A stretch of 37,093 nucleotides of DNA, from assembly GCA_024743095.1 (NCBI GenBank), contig JANSXF010000043.1:1-37093 (forward strand), in the 5' to 3' direction. This document shows, in pieces, positions 16,243 to 24,849 of the stretch. A model generated the notes under the pieces. The model was not told the origin of the DNA and searched no databases. It worked only from the letters and a program-made list of their open reading frames with translations. This DNA is from Flavobacteriaceae bacterium (GTDB lineage Bacteria > Bacteroidota > Bacteroidia > Flavobacteriales > Flavobacteriaceae). The translations under genes and the position numbers were made by a program. Position 1 is the first letter of the stretch; every line of letters starts with the position of its first letter.

Positions 16243-16854
16243 TTATAGGTCATTGACCTTTTTCAATTGATTTTCAAAATAGGCCGTAATCAGCAGTCCA
16301 TGGGGGTTCTTGGGAAAATGCCGATCCACCGAGATAAGTTGGCCGGAAGTCCGTAGCTCGTAGGTATCGGTCACTGAACCTCTATCTATTTCAAATACCA
16401 CCCTGCTCCTGAACGAAAAGGTTCCTTGTTCCCCGAAAAGTTCCGTTTCCACGGTCTGCACTTTTTGGACCAGGGAATATTGCAAGAGCCGGTTATAGAC
16501 CCCATCTGCTTTTTTTTGCCGGTAGAGATTGTCCACCGAACTGTCCCCCAGCCATAGGGCCCTTTCCAGATTCTTTTGATAGTTGCTGGCGTCGATACCA
16601 TAGAAGCACTTATGAAATTGCTCAATATGGGACAATGCCTCCACTTCCCGGTTTTCCTGCTGGAGCGCCCATTTCAGAGGAATGATGGACCCATCCGTTC
16701 CAATGGCAAAGTTTCCCGTCCTAGTTTCCCTGTACATCTTATAGGCCACCAAAACGGAAGACACCGTACAGAGGGCCGATGCGATGACAACGGTCAGGAC
16801 CACCAAACGATTGGCCCTTAGTATTTCCGCTATATTTTTATACATTGTTTTCAT
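16243..16854 (-). CDS. traK: Conjugative transposon protein TraK (VirB8-like)
   Basis: 203 residues. One N-terminal membrane helix (residues about 16-36, VVLTVVIASALCTVSSVLVA) is followed by a periplasmic domain with IGTDGSIIPLKWALQQENRE, VEALSHIEQFHKCFYGIDAS and FSFRSRVVFEIDRGSVTDTY, ending GLLITAYFENQLKKVNDL. This is the TraK family, structurally akin to VirB8, an assembly factor of the transfer channel. The start is ATG at 16854 or the ATG at 16845 (MYKNIAEIL). Confidence 0.92.
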   Translation of the reverse strand: MKTMYKNIAEILRANRLVVLTVVIASALCTVSSVLVAYKMYRETRTGNFAIGTDGSIIPLKWALQQENREVEALSHIEQFHKCFYGIDASNYQKNLERALWLGDSSVDNLYRQKKADGVYNRLLQYSLVQKVQTVETELFGEQGTFSFRSRVVFEIDRGSVTDTYELRTSGQLISVDRHFPKNPHGLLITAYFENQLKKVNDL

Positions 16855-16877
16855 ATCATTTTATGTTTTATCCGGTA

Positions 16878-17717
16878 CTAGGCACCAAATAGTTTGAGTG
16901 AAAAGCTGGTCGCACTTCGGTAGAGTTTAAATTTCAAAAAGACGATAAAACCAATGGTGCCCAGTTCCACCAAAGGTGCAAACACGGAGCTCCCATAGTC
17001 CGTCCCGAAGAGGTTCATCCAAAAGTTGTCGGTCAGTTCCCCATAGAGCGCATTGATAAAGATGTTCACCAGGAAAAAGGCCGGTACCAGCATATAGACG
17101 GCCACATAGAGCTTGAAAAAGCTGTAGGCCAAGCTCCTGAACTTCTCAAAAACGGCCAAGCTGATGACCAAGGGGAAAAAGGCGCGCATGACGCCCAGAA
17201 GAAAAAAGCGTTCCGCCAAAAAGAGCGGATAGATAAACAGGTCCAACAACCATAGGAACACACTGATGATAAATGCCAAAAGCCGCATACCGAACAAGGG
17301 GCTGACCAGTGCCTCATAGAGCAATGCCGTCCCTTTTCGTGCAGCGTCCATGATCCCGGCATCTTCTTCAATGGAAATCTCCTGCAACTGTAAGGGCAAC
17401 AGATCGGGTGCCGTGCTGCGGTATTGGGTCTCAATACCTACCAGGATGGTATCAAAGGCATCCAAAACCTGATCGGAAAACAGGACCAGAATGACCACTG
17501 CAAGATTCTTTGCCAGTTCTGTTGGGGTCAATCCCCAGGTATGTCCATCGCGTTCCGCTACCCCCTCATTGTACTTCTTGACGATATTGATCAAAAAGAA
17601 CAACAGGGCCAGGGCCTTCATGCCCGTGATGGTATACTGTGAAAAATCACTTCCGGTGATGGTGTCGTACACCGCATCCACATACTCCAATCCGATACTT
17701 AACGCTACGCCGGCCAT
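16878..17717 (-). CDS. traJ: Conjugative transposon protein TraJ (VirB6/TrbL-like)
   Basis: About 279 residues and polytopic, with membrane segments near residues 25-45, 68-88, 150-170, 180-205 and 210-235. Typical family features include VEKFRSLAYSFFKLYVAVYM-like and FFPLVISLAVFEK stretches. It forms the inner-membrane core of the mating channel. The upstream gene's TGA overlaps a possible TTG start at 17723, while an ATG lies at 17717; both are plausible and imply translational coupling. Confidence 0.9.
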   Translation of the reverse strand: MAGVALSIGLEYVDAVYDTITGSDFSQYTITGMKALALLFFLINIVKKYNEGVAERDGHTWGLTPTELAKNLAVVILVLFSDQVLDAFDTILVGIETQYRSTAPDLLPLQLQEISIEEDAGIMDAARKGTALLYEALVSPLFGMRLLAFIISVFLWLLDLFIYPLFLAERFFLLGVMRAFFPLVISLAVFEKFRSLAYSFFKLYVAVYMLVPAFFLVNIFINALYGELTDNFWMNLFGTDYGSSVFAPLVELGTIGFIVFLKFKLYRSATSFSLKLFGA

Positions 17718-17719
17718 TA

Positions 17720-18301
17720 TCAATAGGTTGTTGTACGGTTATTGATAGCCTCCTGCATTTCCCGAAAGGAAATGATGTCCCGGTACCTTTTGGCCTTGCG
17801 CTGTATCTCGCCGACCATTTCCTTAGATCGTATTTCCTTTTCTTTGAGCACCGCGATCCGTTCCGCATCGGTCATCTTCAAAAAATCACTGGAAAGTATG
17901 TCCTCCACAAATTCCAGGTCTTCCAGGGAATGCTCAATGATGGCATTGAAGGCATTCGAGATACGCTCCAACTCTTCCGCACGGACATGGGGGGAGTCCA
18001 GGATTTCCCTCAGGTCGTTCCGCACCAAATCAAAAAGACGTTGGTGGTTACGGGTCAGCTCGCGAACCGCCTTTAATTGTTTGATCACATCGCTGACCTT
18101 TTCGATACGCTCTTTTTGTTCCCGCAAAAATTCGACGGTCTTCAAGAGTTCAGAGGTCTGTTTGGCCGATTCGATGATCTGCTTGCCCAAGGTGATAAAG
18201 TTGGTATTGTCATATACCGGCATCCCCTGGCAGGCAACGTCTACAGGCATAAAAAAAGCAATCCAAAGGGCCATGCCCCAAGTTATGATGGTTGTTTTCA
18301 T
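17720..18301 (-). CDS. TraI-like conjugation protein (DUF4141/TrbJ-like)
   Basis: 193 residues. A signal peptide (MKTTIITWGMALWIAFFMPV, DVACQG) is followed by an almost entirely helical chain: FITLGKQIIESAKQTSELLK, TVEFLREQKERIEKVSDVIK, and later KEKEIRSKEMVGEIQRKAKR. The position between traG and traJ and the periplasmic coiled-coil design fit the Bacteroidota TraI (DUF4141), similar in role to VirB5/TrbJ. It is unrelated to the F-plasmid TraI relaxase. Its ATG overlaps the traG stop by four bases. Confidence 0.82.
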   Translation of the reverse strand: MKTTIITWGMALWIAFFMPVDVACQGMPVYDNTNFITLGKQIIESAKQTSELLKTVEFLREQKERIEKVSDVIKQLKAVRELTRNHQRLFDLVRNDLREILDSPHVRAEELERISNAFNAIIEHSLEDLEFVEDILSSDFLKMTDAERIAVLKEKEIRSKEMVGEIQRKAKRYRDIISFREMQEAINNRTTTY

Positions 18302-20715
18302 TCTTCCTTGTTTTTTAGGTGTATAAATGCTTTGATAGCTTGCTCCATATCAGCATGCTCTTTATACAGGGCCATAATGGTTTCATTATCCGGGCCCTCG
18401 GTCAGGTAGGCCGCATATACTTCCGGGGGGACCTCCAAGCGGAAGATGTTGCTTTCCTTTCCGATTTTGATAAAAATTTCAGTGTATTTACGTCCTCCCG
18501 AAAGATCGTTCCTGATGGATTTCAATTGGTTCAGGTCATGAGAGGATAGCTGAAGTCTTTCCTTTAGGGCTGCATAGCCCTTTTCATTACGGAGACTGTA
18601 GATAATCTGTGTGTTCTCCAGGATACTTGCAGAGGTCGAATTGCGGGGCAATTGGTTGATGGACTGTAAAATGATGCCAATGGCCCCTTCCTGTTTCCGG
18701 ATGGCCTGGTAATAAAATTCCACGCCTTCCAGCACATTGTCGAACTTGAGCTGTTTGGCAAACTCATCAAAGAGGATAATGCCCCGCTCTCCCCTGTTCC
18801 TCCATACGGTCCGTTGAATGGCCGTTTTGATGAGCTTGAGCATCACGGAGAGGATCTCCTTATTGTCCTTCACTTCATCAAGCTCAAAGACGATCAGGCG
18901 CTTATCTTCCAATCGATAGGGTCGATCTTTACTGGCCCCAAAAAGAAAGCTGTAGAGTCCCTCCCCAACATATTCCGAAAGGATGTGCAGGAACCCATTG
19001 ATATTGAAATATTCCGGATGGATCTGCAATCGGGACAGCAGGCCCTTTTGATGTCGGCTGACGAATTGGTAAAAACTGTCCAAGGTATGCGGGGCAATTT
19101 GGCTTTCCTTATAATAGGCCAGCAATATTTTCTTCAAGGCCACCGAGCTTTCTTTTTGGGGCTTGGTCCCCTTGCCCATTAATTCGAACAGAAAAAGGGA
19201 AAGATCCTCCAACCGTTCTGGGGTTACATCCTCGCTGTTCGATATGTAAAAGGGATTGATGCCAAGGCTCTTGCCATTTTCATAACGAAGCACGGTGCAC
19301 TGCTCGGGATACAGGCTCGCGAACTTGGTATAGGAACCGCCCAGATCGATGATGACCAGCCTAACGCCCTGCTCAAAATACTGCCTTAGAATGTTATTGG
19401 CCAAAAAGGATTTCCCTTCCCCTGTTGGGGCAAAAATGGCAAAGTTGCGCGCCTTGACACGCTTTTTCTGCTGGTCCCAAACATCTTTCAGTACGGGAAT
19501 ATTGAACTCCCTATCATTGAACACGATCCCTGTGCTGTCCGTTCTATAATTGGTTGTGTGGATCAGCAGACAAAGGGCATGTTTCAAATCGGTCACATAA
19601 AGATCATCACAGGAGAAATTGGAAGCAAAACAAGGAAAGCTGTTCAGGATATAGTTTTTGCGTTCCTTGCCACAAGGATAATAGGGCAGCATATCCAGTT
19701 CCTTGAACTCGGCCCTGATCTGTGCGTTGGTACGTTCCAGTTGCCCCATATCCCGGTTCCAATGGATGATATTGAGGTGTGCGCGAACAATCCTTGCATG
19801 ATCATCCTTGTTGATCTGGTCCAGGATATGTTCGCTTTTTTTGAGGACCACCTTGTTCTGTGTCCCAAAATTGGAACTCTTTTTGAGTTCCTCGATCTTT
19901 TTCTCGAGCTGCCTTCTCCACTGGTGCCTATCATCCAGGTAGATGATCTGGTTAATGGTATGGTTTTCCTTAAGGGAAAGGCCAAGACCGTCGATGAACC
20001 CCTGGTGGAAGGTAAAATCGTCCGAGGTAAAACGTTCGTTGACCTTACTGGTCTGCACACTGTCCCCAAAACAGGATTCGCTATTGATGGCCAGCACGTC
20101 AAAGTGATTGTTGCCGATGGCCACTTTAGGGCCGTCCAGAACGATATCGGTATCACAATCGGGGTTATGTCCGTTGAACTGCTTTTGGGTCAAGGCCAAA
20201 ATTTCGCTGCCCTCCATGGGCTCCAACTGCATTTTCTGTCCATTGTTGAGATAATTCACCGCATCACTTACAGCATCCAAAAACTGCTTCACCCCATCAT
20301 CCAGTTGGCCGGGCAACTCCTTGGACACGCTTTTAAAGGGATTGACATATTTGGGATTGTTGAAACCCGGCCTCCTGGGACAAGTAAAGAACAGATAGCT
20401 CTGGTGTTCCATATATACCCTTCCCTTGAAATAATCATGGGTCGCTTTGGCCAGAAAGGTATCCCTGCGCAGATATTCCGAAGTGAAGGAGGATTTCAGG
20501 TAGCTATCCTGTTTATGGATCACGGTCCCTACAGGAAGGGATTTAAAGGCCTGGGACCAATTGCCGTGCAACCCCTCAAAATCGGTTTCGGAAAGCGAGT
20601 GGACCTCGGGCAGTTGCACTTTGTAACAGGCCAATACGTTGCCATTGTTGACAAATGCGACATGACCCTGAATGTCCAAAATGGGATGATGGGAGGCGAT
20701 GTTAATTTTCGACAT
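18298..20715 (-). CDS. traG: TraG-family conjugation ATPase (VirB4-like)
   Basis: 805 residues. The N-terminal domain includes HPILDIQGHVAFVNNGNVLA and RVYMEHQSYLFFTCPR. The C-terminal ATPase has Walker A APTGEGKSFLANNILRQYF (about residues 428-440) and Walker B RGIILFDEFAKQL (about 645-655), then the AIGIILQSINQLP and YSLRNEKGYAALKERLQLSS motifs of the Bacteroidota TraG/VirB4 family. It energises assembly of the transfer channel; this TraG is distinct from the coupling protein at 7899-9488. It overlaps traF by 14 bp and the next gene by 4 bp. Confidence 0.95.
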   Translation of the reverse strand: MSKINIASHHPILDIQGHVAFVNNGNVLACYKVQLPEVHSLSETDFEGLHGNWSQAFKSLPVGTVIHKQDSYLKSSFTSEYLRRDTFLAKATHDYFKGRVYMEHQSYLFFTCPRRPGFNNPKYVNPFKSVSKELPGQLDDGVKQFLDAVSDAVNYLNNGQKMQLEPMEGSEILALTQKQFNGHNPDCDTDIVLDGPKVAIGNNHFDVLAINSESCFGDSVQTSKVNERFTSDDFTFHQGFIDGLGLSLKENHTINQIIYLDDRHQWRRQLEKKIEELKKSSNFGTQNKVVLKKSEHILDQINKDDHARIVRAHLNIIHWNRDMGQLERTNAQIRAEFKELDMLPYYPCGKERKNYILNSFPCFASNFSCDDLYVTDLKHALCLLIHTTNYRTDSTGIVFNDREFNIPVLKDVWDQQKKRVKARNFAIFAPTGEGKSFLANNILRQYFEQGVRLVIIDLGGSYTKFASLYPEQCTVLRYENGKSLGINPFYISNSEDVTPERLEDLSLFLFELMGKGTKPQKESSVALKKILLAYYKESQIAPHTLDSFYQFVSRHQKGLLSRLQIHPEYFNINGFLHILSEYVGEGLYSFLFGASKDRPYRLEDKRLIVFELDEVKDNKEILSVMLKLIKTAIQRTVWRNRGERGIILFDEFAKQLKFDNVLEGVEFYYQAIRKQEGAIGIILQSINQLPRNSTSASILENTQIIYSLRNEKGYAALKERLQLSSHDLNQLKSIRNDLSGGRKYTEIFIKIGKESNIFRLEVPPEVYAAYLTEGPDNETIMALYKEHADMEQAIKAFIHLKNKEE

Positions 20716-20986
20716 GGTTCAATAGATTATCGGGTTTATTGCTGATACAACTGGGAAATACCTTGTTGAAATCCAAAAGGTTCTTGTTGGAGGCTATCTT
20801 GGTCAGCCCCACATACCAACAACCATTCCAGACCATGGCCAAGATGATGACCATTAGATTGAAGGAAAAAATGATGATGAGCAGGGATGCCAGGATGGAG
20901 AGCATCATTAGGGCAAACAGGGATATGGGAAGCCCCCATATCCTTGCCCCTTTACGGATGTCCTTATATATTTTGTACGTTCTCAT
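20702..20986 (-). CDS. traF: Conjugative transposon protein TraF (DUF4133)
   Basis: 94 residues. MRTYKIYKDIRKGARIWGLP is followed by a long hydrophobic region (residues about 19-56) that would form two membrane helices, then CWYVGLTKIASNKNLLDFNK and a tail. This is the DUF4133/TraF layout, comparable to VirB3, a small inner-membrane component next to the VirB4 ATPase. The 3' end overlaps the start of traG. Confidence 0.88.
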   Translation of the reverse strand: MRTYKIYKDIRKGARIWGLPISLFALMMLSILASLLIIIFSFNLMVIILAMVWNGCWYVGLTKIASNKNLLDFNKVFPSCISNKPDNLLNHVEN

Positions 20987-21006
20987 AGCAGATATCAGTA
21001 GAAAGA

Positions 21007-21294
21007 TCAGACCACGATTCCAATGAGATAGGTAAAGATACCGACCACTGCCCCGGCAATGAGTACGAACACCAATACGCGTGTGATGCCTTTTTTAAGG
21101 TCTGCGTTCTCCCCAAAAAAATGACCTGCATTGAACAGGAAGCCCACCAAAAAGATGACCCCCAGCAGGAGGGGAAAGATGGTGCGGATGGTATCGGAGA
21201 TGTCATTGACCGAATCTTCAATGCCCCCGATCTGTGAAAAAGCGGGCATGCCCGTAAGGAGCATGGCCCAGATACCTACTACTTTTTTTTTCAT
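21007..21294 (-). CDS. traE: Conjugative transposon protein TraE (DUF4134)
   Basis: 95 residues with a signal peptide (MKKKVVGIWAMLLTGMPAFS) and two hydrophobic helices (residues about 38-60 and 70-93) separated by GHFFGENADLKKGITRV. This is the DUF4134/TraE family, in a position like VirB2 pilin, possibly the pilus or channel subunit (inference). It is the first gene of the tra operon; its upstream region carries the inverted repeats at 21334-21412. Confidence 0.88.
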   Translation of the reverse strand: MKKKVVGIWAMLLTGMPAFSQIGGIEDSVNDISDTIRTIFPLLLGVIFLVGFLFNAGHFFGENADLKKGITRVLVFVLIAGAVVGIFTYLIGIVV

Positions 21295-21333
21295 GATGTT
21301 AGGTTTTGTGGCTGATGGAGCCTATTGATGAAT

Positions 21334-21412
21334 AAACTTTTTCAAAAAGTATCGGGAAGCCCCGAAAAGGATAGCGATACGCTAAAAATTAACGGGTAGC
21401 AGCGTTAAATTT
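21334..21412 (-). promoter_or_regulatory. Cluster of inverted repeats upstream of traE
   Basis: Several dyads lie in 80 bp: CTTTTTcAAAAAG near 21338, GTATCG paired with CGATAC, TCGGG with CCCGA, TAGCGATACGCTA at 21372-21384, and TTAACG (21389) with CGTTAA (21403). On the minus strand TACTTTTTG, close to the -7 consensus TAnnTTTG with one extra T, lies next to them. I infer operators and perhaps a leader controlling the tra operon. Confidence 0.5.
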
Positions 21413-21480
21413 TAAAGAATCCAGACTGATTTCGGGGAACCATTACAGATTGCACAATGAAACCTAAAATCTAAACTGAT

Positions 21481-22116
21481 ATGGAAAAGAAAAAGGTTTT
21501 CCTCTTATGTGTCCTGTTTGCCGTGTTCCTGAGTACATCGGGACAAAAGGACAACACCAAAAAAATGGTGATCATTGTTGATCCCGGCCATGGCGGGATC
21601 GATTCAGGTGCCGTAGGGACCAATGGCCTTAAGGAAAAGGATTTGACCCTACGATTGGCCAGGGCCATTGAATTTTATAACAAGACCCTTTGGAACAATC
21701 GCTATATCATTTTCTTCACCCGATATAGGGATACACTCATTTCATTGAGGCATCGCACCCAGCTGGCCAAGGCCATACAACCGGCCCTCTTTGTCTCTCT
21801 ACATTGTAATCACGCCGATAATCCCAAAGCGGCGGGATTGGAGGTATATCTGTCCAAAGGTTCCATTCCAAAGCTACACATAGGCATGGCAAAGGAAATG
21901 GATACATATCTGCAAGAGCATCTGGGCTATCGGAGCCGTGGTGTGAAGCGGGCCAACTTTCAAGTATTGCGAGACAATAGGAAGGTATGCCCTGCCCTAC
22001 TGTTGGAACTGGGCTTTTTGTCCCATTGGGACGAGGCACGGCACTTGGAAAGCAACGAAAACATCAATGCCTTGGGATTGGCGATTTTAATGGGAATCAA
22101 AAAAATAATGAAATGA
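21481..22116 (+). CDS. N-acetylmuramoyl-L-alanine amidase
   Basis: 211 residues with a signal peptide (MEKKKVFLLCVLFAVFLSTS). The Amidase_3 domain shows VDPGHGGIDSGAVG with the first zinc ligand, GLKEKDLTL with the glutamate ligand, SLHCNHADN with the second histidine, and LLELGFLSH with the catalytic glutamate. It cleaves the peptide stem from peptidoglycan glycan chains. Divergent from traE, it is probably the element's wall-opening enzyme for channel assembly, although a host role cannot be excluded. Confidence 0.93.
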   Translation: MEKKKVFLLCVLFAVFLSTSGQKDNTKKMVIIVDPGHGGIDSGAVGTNGLKEKDLTLRLARAIEFYNKTLWNNRYIIFFTRYRDTLISLRHRTQLAKAIQPALFVSLHCNHADNPKAAGLEVYLSKGSIPKLHIGMAKEMDTYLQEHLGYRSRGVKRANFQVLRDNRKVCPALLLELGFLSHWDEARHLESNENINALGLAILMGIKKIMK

Positions 22117-22208
22117 AGAAGTTATGTAAAAACCTTTTTATTGTGCTCAAAAAAATAATAGTTGAAGTGGGCCTAGAACTGCGGAATCTCTTTAAAAATA
22201 GGGCATAG
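22113..22208 (+). CDS. 31-residue basic helical peptide
   Basis: An ATG at 22113 overlaps the amidase stop in ATGA fashion and opens MKKLCKNLFIVLKKIIVEVG, then LELRNLFKNRA. It is an amphipathic or hydrophobic-basic helix. It is short, and the only support is the overlap and direction; it could be a spurious frame. Confidence 0.35.
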   Translation: MKKLCKNLFIVLKKIIVEVGLELRNLFKNRA

Positions 22209-22707
22209 ACATAAAGTAATTATATCTTTATACGACAATAATGGAACACCACAATTGTATACTTCAATACATATATACCCCCAATTCACCAAAATCTGCT
22301 ACACACGGCCACTTTGCTTTTATTATAGATTCCCTGTAAAGCAATGAAAGAATCCAATAATGGAAAACTCACCTTTGGTCGTATTGGGGTTTGGGGCTTG
22401 CAGCACCCCCATTACGTCGCGTTCGCCATTATATCGATTTCTGATTCATGAAAGGTTTTTTTAAAACCACTGTTCAATTGAACTCTCAATGTAAAACGAC
22501 TCCACTCACTGGTTTATTAAAGTTCATTTCCCGGTACTAAATGAATAGTTTACATCCTACCGTTTATCTAAGCTATTAGGTTATGGGTGTTTGGATATGC
22601 CCGGTCAGTGCCCAAAGGAAAGTCAACAGGCAACAATTGCTTGATTTGTAAGAATAATATGTATTTTAATGCTTTATAAGCACCATAACCATTAAGCACA
22701 TTACTTC
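22209..22707. other. Non-coding junction region
   Basis: About 500 bp between the amidase unit and the TlpA-like gene. I see no gene, no convincing terminator and no copy of the border motif. The sequence is AT-rich with scattered stops in every frame. Its position at the edge of the conjugation module makes it a candidate for the right end of the element, but no attachment-site repeat was recognised. Confidence 0.4.
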
Positions 22708-23706
22708 ATGAAAAGATTATTAATTGGATTTCTACCATTTATAATTATCGCTTGCAGTAGAAAACCAAACGACCAGTTCGAGCTAGACGGTTTAACCAAT
22801 GACCTTGAAAATGGCACAGTTCTATACCTTGATGATACTGAAGCTGAAACCTTGATCGATTCCACCATTGTCGAAAAAAACACCTTCCATTTTCAGACCG
22901 AACTGACAAAAACACCTTTACAAGTGATTTTAAGAACGAAGGACTTTTCCCATTATAGATTTCTATGGTTGGAAAACAACCCCATGACCTTTGATGCCGC
23001 CAATTCCGATTTCAGAAATGCCATTGTCACAGGTTCCCTTGAAGAGAGCTTGAGTTACAACTTGAGCAAACAAACCGATACGCTTCCCAGGGGTCAAAAG
23101 ATAATAACGGAGCAACAATTTGTAAAGCAGCATCCTACCAGTATCCACAGTGCTTACGTTCTCTCGGTATATTCCACAACTTGGGGAAAAGAAAAGACCA
23201 AAGAACTTTATGACAACCTTTCAATTGAAATGAAGCAAACGGATTTCGGAAAGAAAACAGCCAACTATATTAAGCTGAACAAGAACCCAAAGATAGGCGA
23301 AAGTTATGTGGATTTTGAAATGGAGAATCCTAATGGAGAGCTAAGAAGACCATCTGATTTTGAGGGCAAATTGGTCTTGTTGGAATTTTGGGGTTCCGGT
23401 TGCCTTCCATGCAGGAAGGAAAATCCAAACTTGGTCAAAACCTATGAAAAATACCAGCCAAAAGGATTTGAGATTTTTGCCGTGTCACAGGACACAAAAA
23501 GAGAAAGTTGGCTGAAAGCAATTAATGATGATCAATTGCCTTGGATTCAAGTCAGTGATTTAAAAGGCCATAACAACACAGCTTCTTTAATTTATGGAAT
23601 CAGTTATATTCCCGACAATTTTTTGATAGACCAAAACGGTATCATAATAGAACGGAACCTCCGAGGAGATAAGTTGAATGAAAAACTGAATGAGCTATTA
23701 AACTAA
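22708..23706 (+). CDS. TlpA-like thioredoxin-fold lipoprotein with DUF4369 domain
   Basis: 332 residues. A lipoprotein signal (MKRLLIGFLPFIIIACS) is followed by a DUF4369-like beta domain (GTVLYLDDTEAETLIDSTIV) and a C-terminal thioredoxin-like domain with CLPC at residues 232-235 (LEFWGSGCLPCRKENPNLVK). Further family features are FEIFAVSQDTKRESWLKAI and YIPDNFLIDQNGIIIERNL. It is a periplasm-facing thiol-disulfide oxidoreductase; DUF4369/TlpA proteins are abundant in Bacteroidota. Its stop lies 17 bp before border motif R1. Confidence 0.92.
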   Translation: MKRLLIGFLPFIIIACSRKPNDQFELDGLTNDLENGTVLYLDDTEAETLIDSTIVEKNTFHFQTELTKTPLQVILRTKDFSHYRFLWLENNPMTFDAANSDFRNAIVTGSLEESLSYNLSKQTDTLPRGQKIITEQQFVKQHPTSIHSAYVLSVYSTTWGKEKTKELYDNLSIEMKQTDFGKKTANYIKLNKNPKIGESYVDFEMENPNGELRRPSDFEGKLVLLEFWGSGCLPCRKENPNLVKTYEKYQPKGFEIFAVSQDTKRESWLKAINDDQLPWIQVSDLKGHNNTASLIYGISYIPDNFLIDQNGIIIERNLRGDKLNEKLNELLN

Positions 23707-23723
23707 AAAGTATTGATCAACGA

Positions 23724-23738
23724 GTTCAAATAGACAAT
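23724..23738 (+). repeat. Border motif copy R1
   Basis: GTTCAAATAGACAAT, two mismatches from the consensus. Its last two bases begin the ATG of the cupin gene. Confidence 0.7.
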
Positions 23739-24078
23739 GAAGAAAAATCTGAAAAATGCAGAACATTACAAATGGGGAACGGATTGTAATGGATGGCATT
23801 TATTGAAAAGTCATAGCCTGAGTGTTATTGAGGAATTAATGCCCCCCAACACAAGTGAAGTCAAGCACTATCATTCAATGGCACAGCAATTTTTTTACAT
23901 TTTGAAAGGTGAAGCGGTATTTGAGTTGAGAAATGGGATTGTGAAAGTTCTGGAACGGGAGGGTATTCACATTGCTCCCAAATCTGTTCACCAAATACGA
24001 AATGAGGGGAAAGTGGATTTGGAGTTTCTTGTCATTTCAGAACCCACCTCTCGAGGAGATAGAATAGAGATTATATGA
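23737..24078 (+). CDS. Cupin-domain protein
   Basis: 113 residues forming one cupin beta-barrel. Motif 1 is EVKHYHSMAQQFFYILKGEA with two histidines and a glutamate-like position, and motif 2 is HIAPKSVHQIRNEGKVDLEF with a histidine. The sequence looks like a metal-binding single-domain cupin of the mannose-6-phosphate isomerase-like group. The substrate is unknown. The start codon is embedded in border motif R1 and the stop lies one base before R2, so the gene fills its interval completely. Confidence 0.85.
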   Translation: MKKNLKNAEHYKWGTDCNGWHLLKSHSLSVIEELMPPNTSEVKHYHSMAQQFFYILKGEAVFELRNGIVKVLEREGIHIAPKSVHQIRNEGKVDLEFLVISEPTSRGDRIEII

Positions 24079-24079
24079 A

Positions 24080-24094
24080 GTTCAAATAAACGAT
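24080..24094 (+). repeat. Border motif copy R2
   Basis: Exact consensus GTTCAAATAAACGAT, one base after the cupin stop codon. Confidence 0.9.
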
Positions 24095-24166
24095 ATCCAC
24101 TCCAATGATTAAATTCTAATTTGGTAAAATATATACATTTTAGTGCACAGCTAAAACGCAAGCAAA

Positions 24167-24706
24167 ATGACTGAACTTCAAACCCTTATCAAACAAACTG
24201 AAAATGCATTTGAGTGGACAAACAAATTGATTGTTTCTGTTCCAATGGACAAATGGGATATGATGGCCGATGGAATTGAGTCAAACGTAAGCTGGCAGGT
24301 CGGACATCAAATAATCAGTATTTATTACCATACGATAATGACGACGGTAGGACACATTTCCGAATTGATTGAAAACCTTGATTTACGGCTATATACCGAA
24401 ATTTGCAACTATAATACTTTTGCAAGTGATATGGTTGGAAAAACGGATTCCAAGCAGTTATTGGAGCATTTAAAACTTATGCAGGAACAATCTTTGGCAG
24501 TAATCAGTTCCTTATCAGAAAATGATTTGCCGAATGCTGTTGAACCAACTAAAGTTCCACACCCAGTAGCCAAAACTAAATTTGATGCTATTGACTGGAA
24601 TATTAAGCATACGATGTGGCATTGCGGGCAAATTGCGACCATAAAACGGATTGTAGATAATTCATTCGATTATGGGATTAAAAAACCTAAAAAAAGAGGA
24701 AAATAA
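24167..24706 (+). CDS. DinB-family metalloprotein
   Basis: 179 residues with the four-helix DinB/YfiT layout. The likely metal-binding histidines are in SWQVGHQIISIYYH and KHTMWHCGQIATIKRI; the latter is the hallmark HxxxH-like end. Members include thiol transferases and many uncharacterised proteins; no substrate can be assigned. The gene lies alone between border motifs R2 and R3. Confidence 0.87.
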   Translation: MTELQTLIKQTENAFEWTNKLIVSVPMDKWDMMADGIESNVSWQVGHQIISIYYHTIMTTVGHISELIENLDLRLYTEICNYNTFASDMVGKTDSKQLLEHLKLMQEQSLAVISSLSENDLPNAVEPTKVPHPVAKTKFDAIDWNIKHTMWHCGQIATIKRIVDNSFDYGIKKPKKRGK

Positions 24707-24743
24707 ATAAACGTTGCACAATTAAAGAACTAGGTTGGCCCAG

Positions 24744-24758
24744 GTTCAAATAAACGGT
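24744..24758 (+). repeat. Border motif copy R3
   Basis: GTTCAAATAAACGGT, one mismatch from the consensus, 37 bp after the DinB stop. Confidence 0.85.
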
Positions 24759-24849
24759 TCCAATAGAGGATGGTCAAAAAACATAGATTTTCCGCTTTTT
24801 GGGATGTGTATCTATGTACCTTACAACATCTCTATAAACAAGTTGAAAA

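Noticed and set aside
19558..20745. 395-codon plus-strand frame opposite traG
   Set aside because: Shadow of the traG coding strand; the minus-strand protein has clear ATPase motifs.
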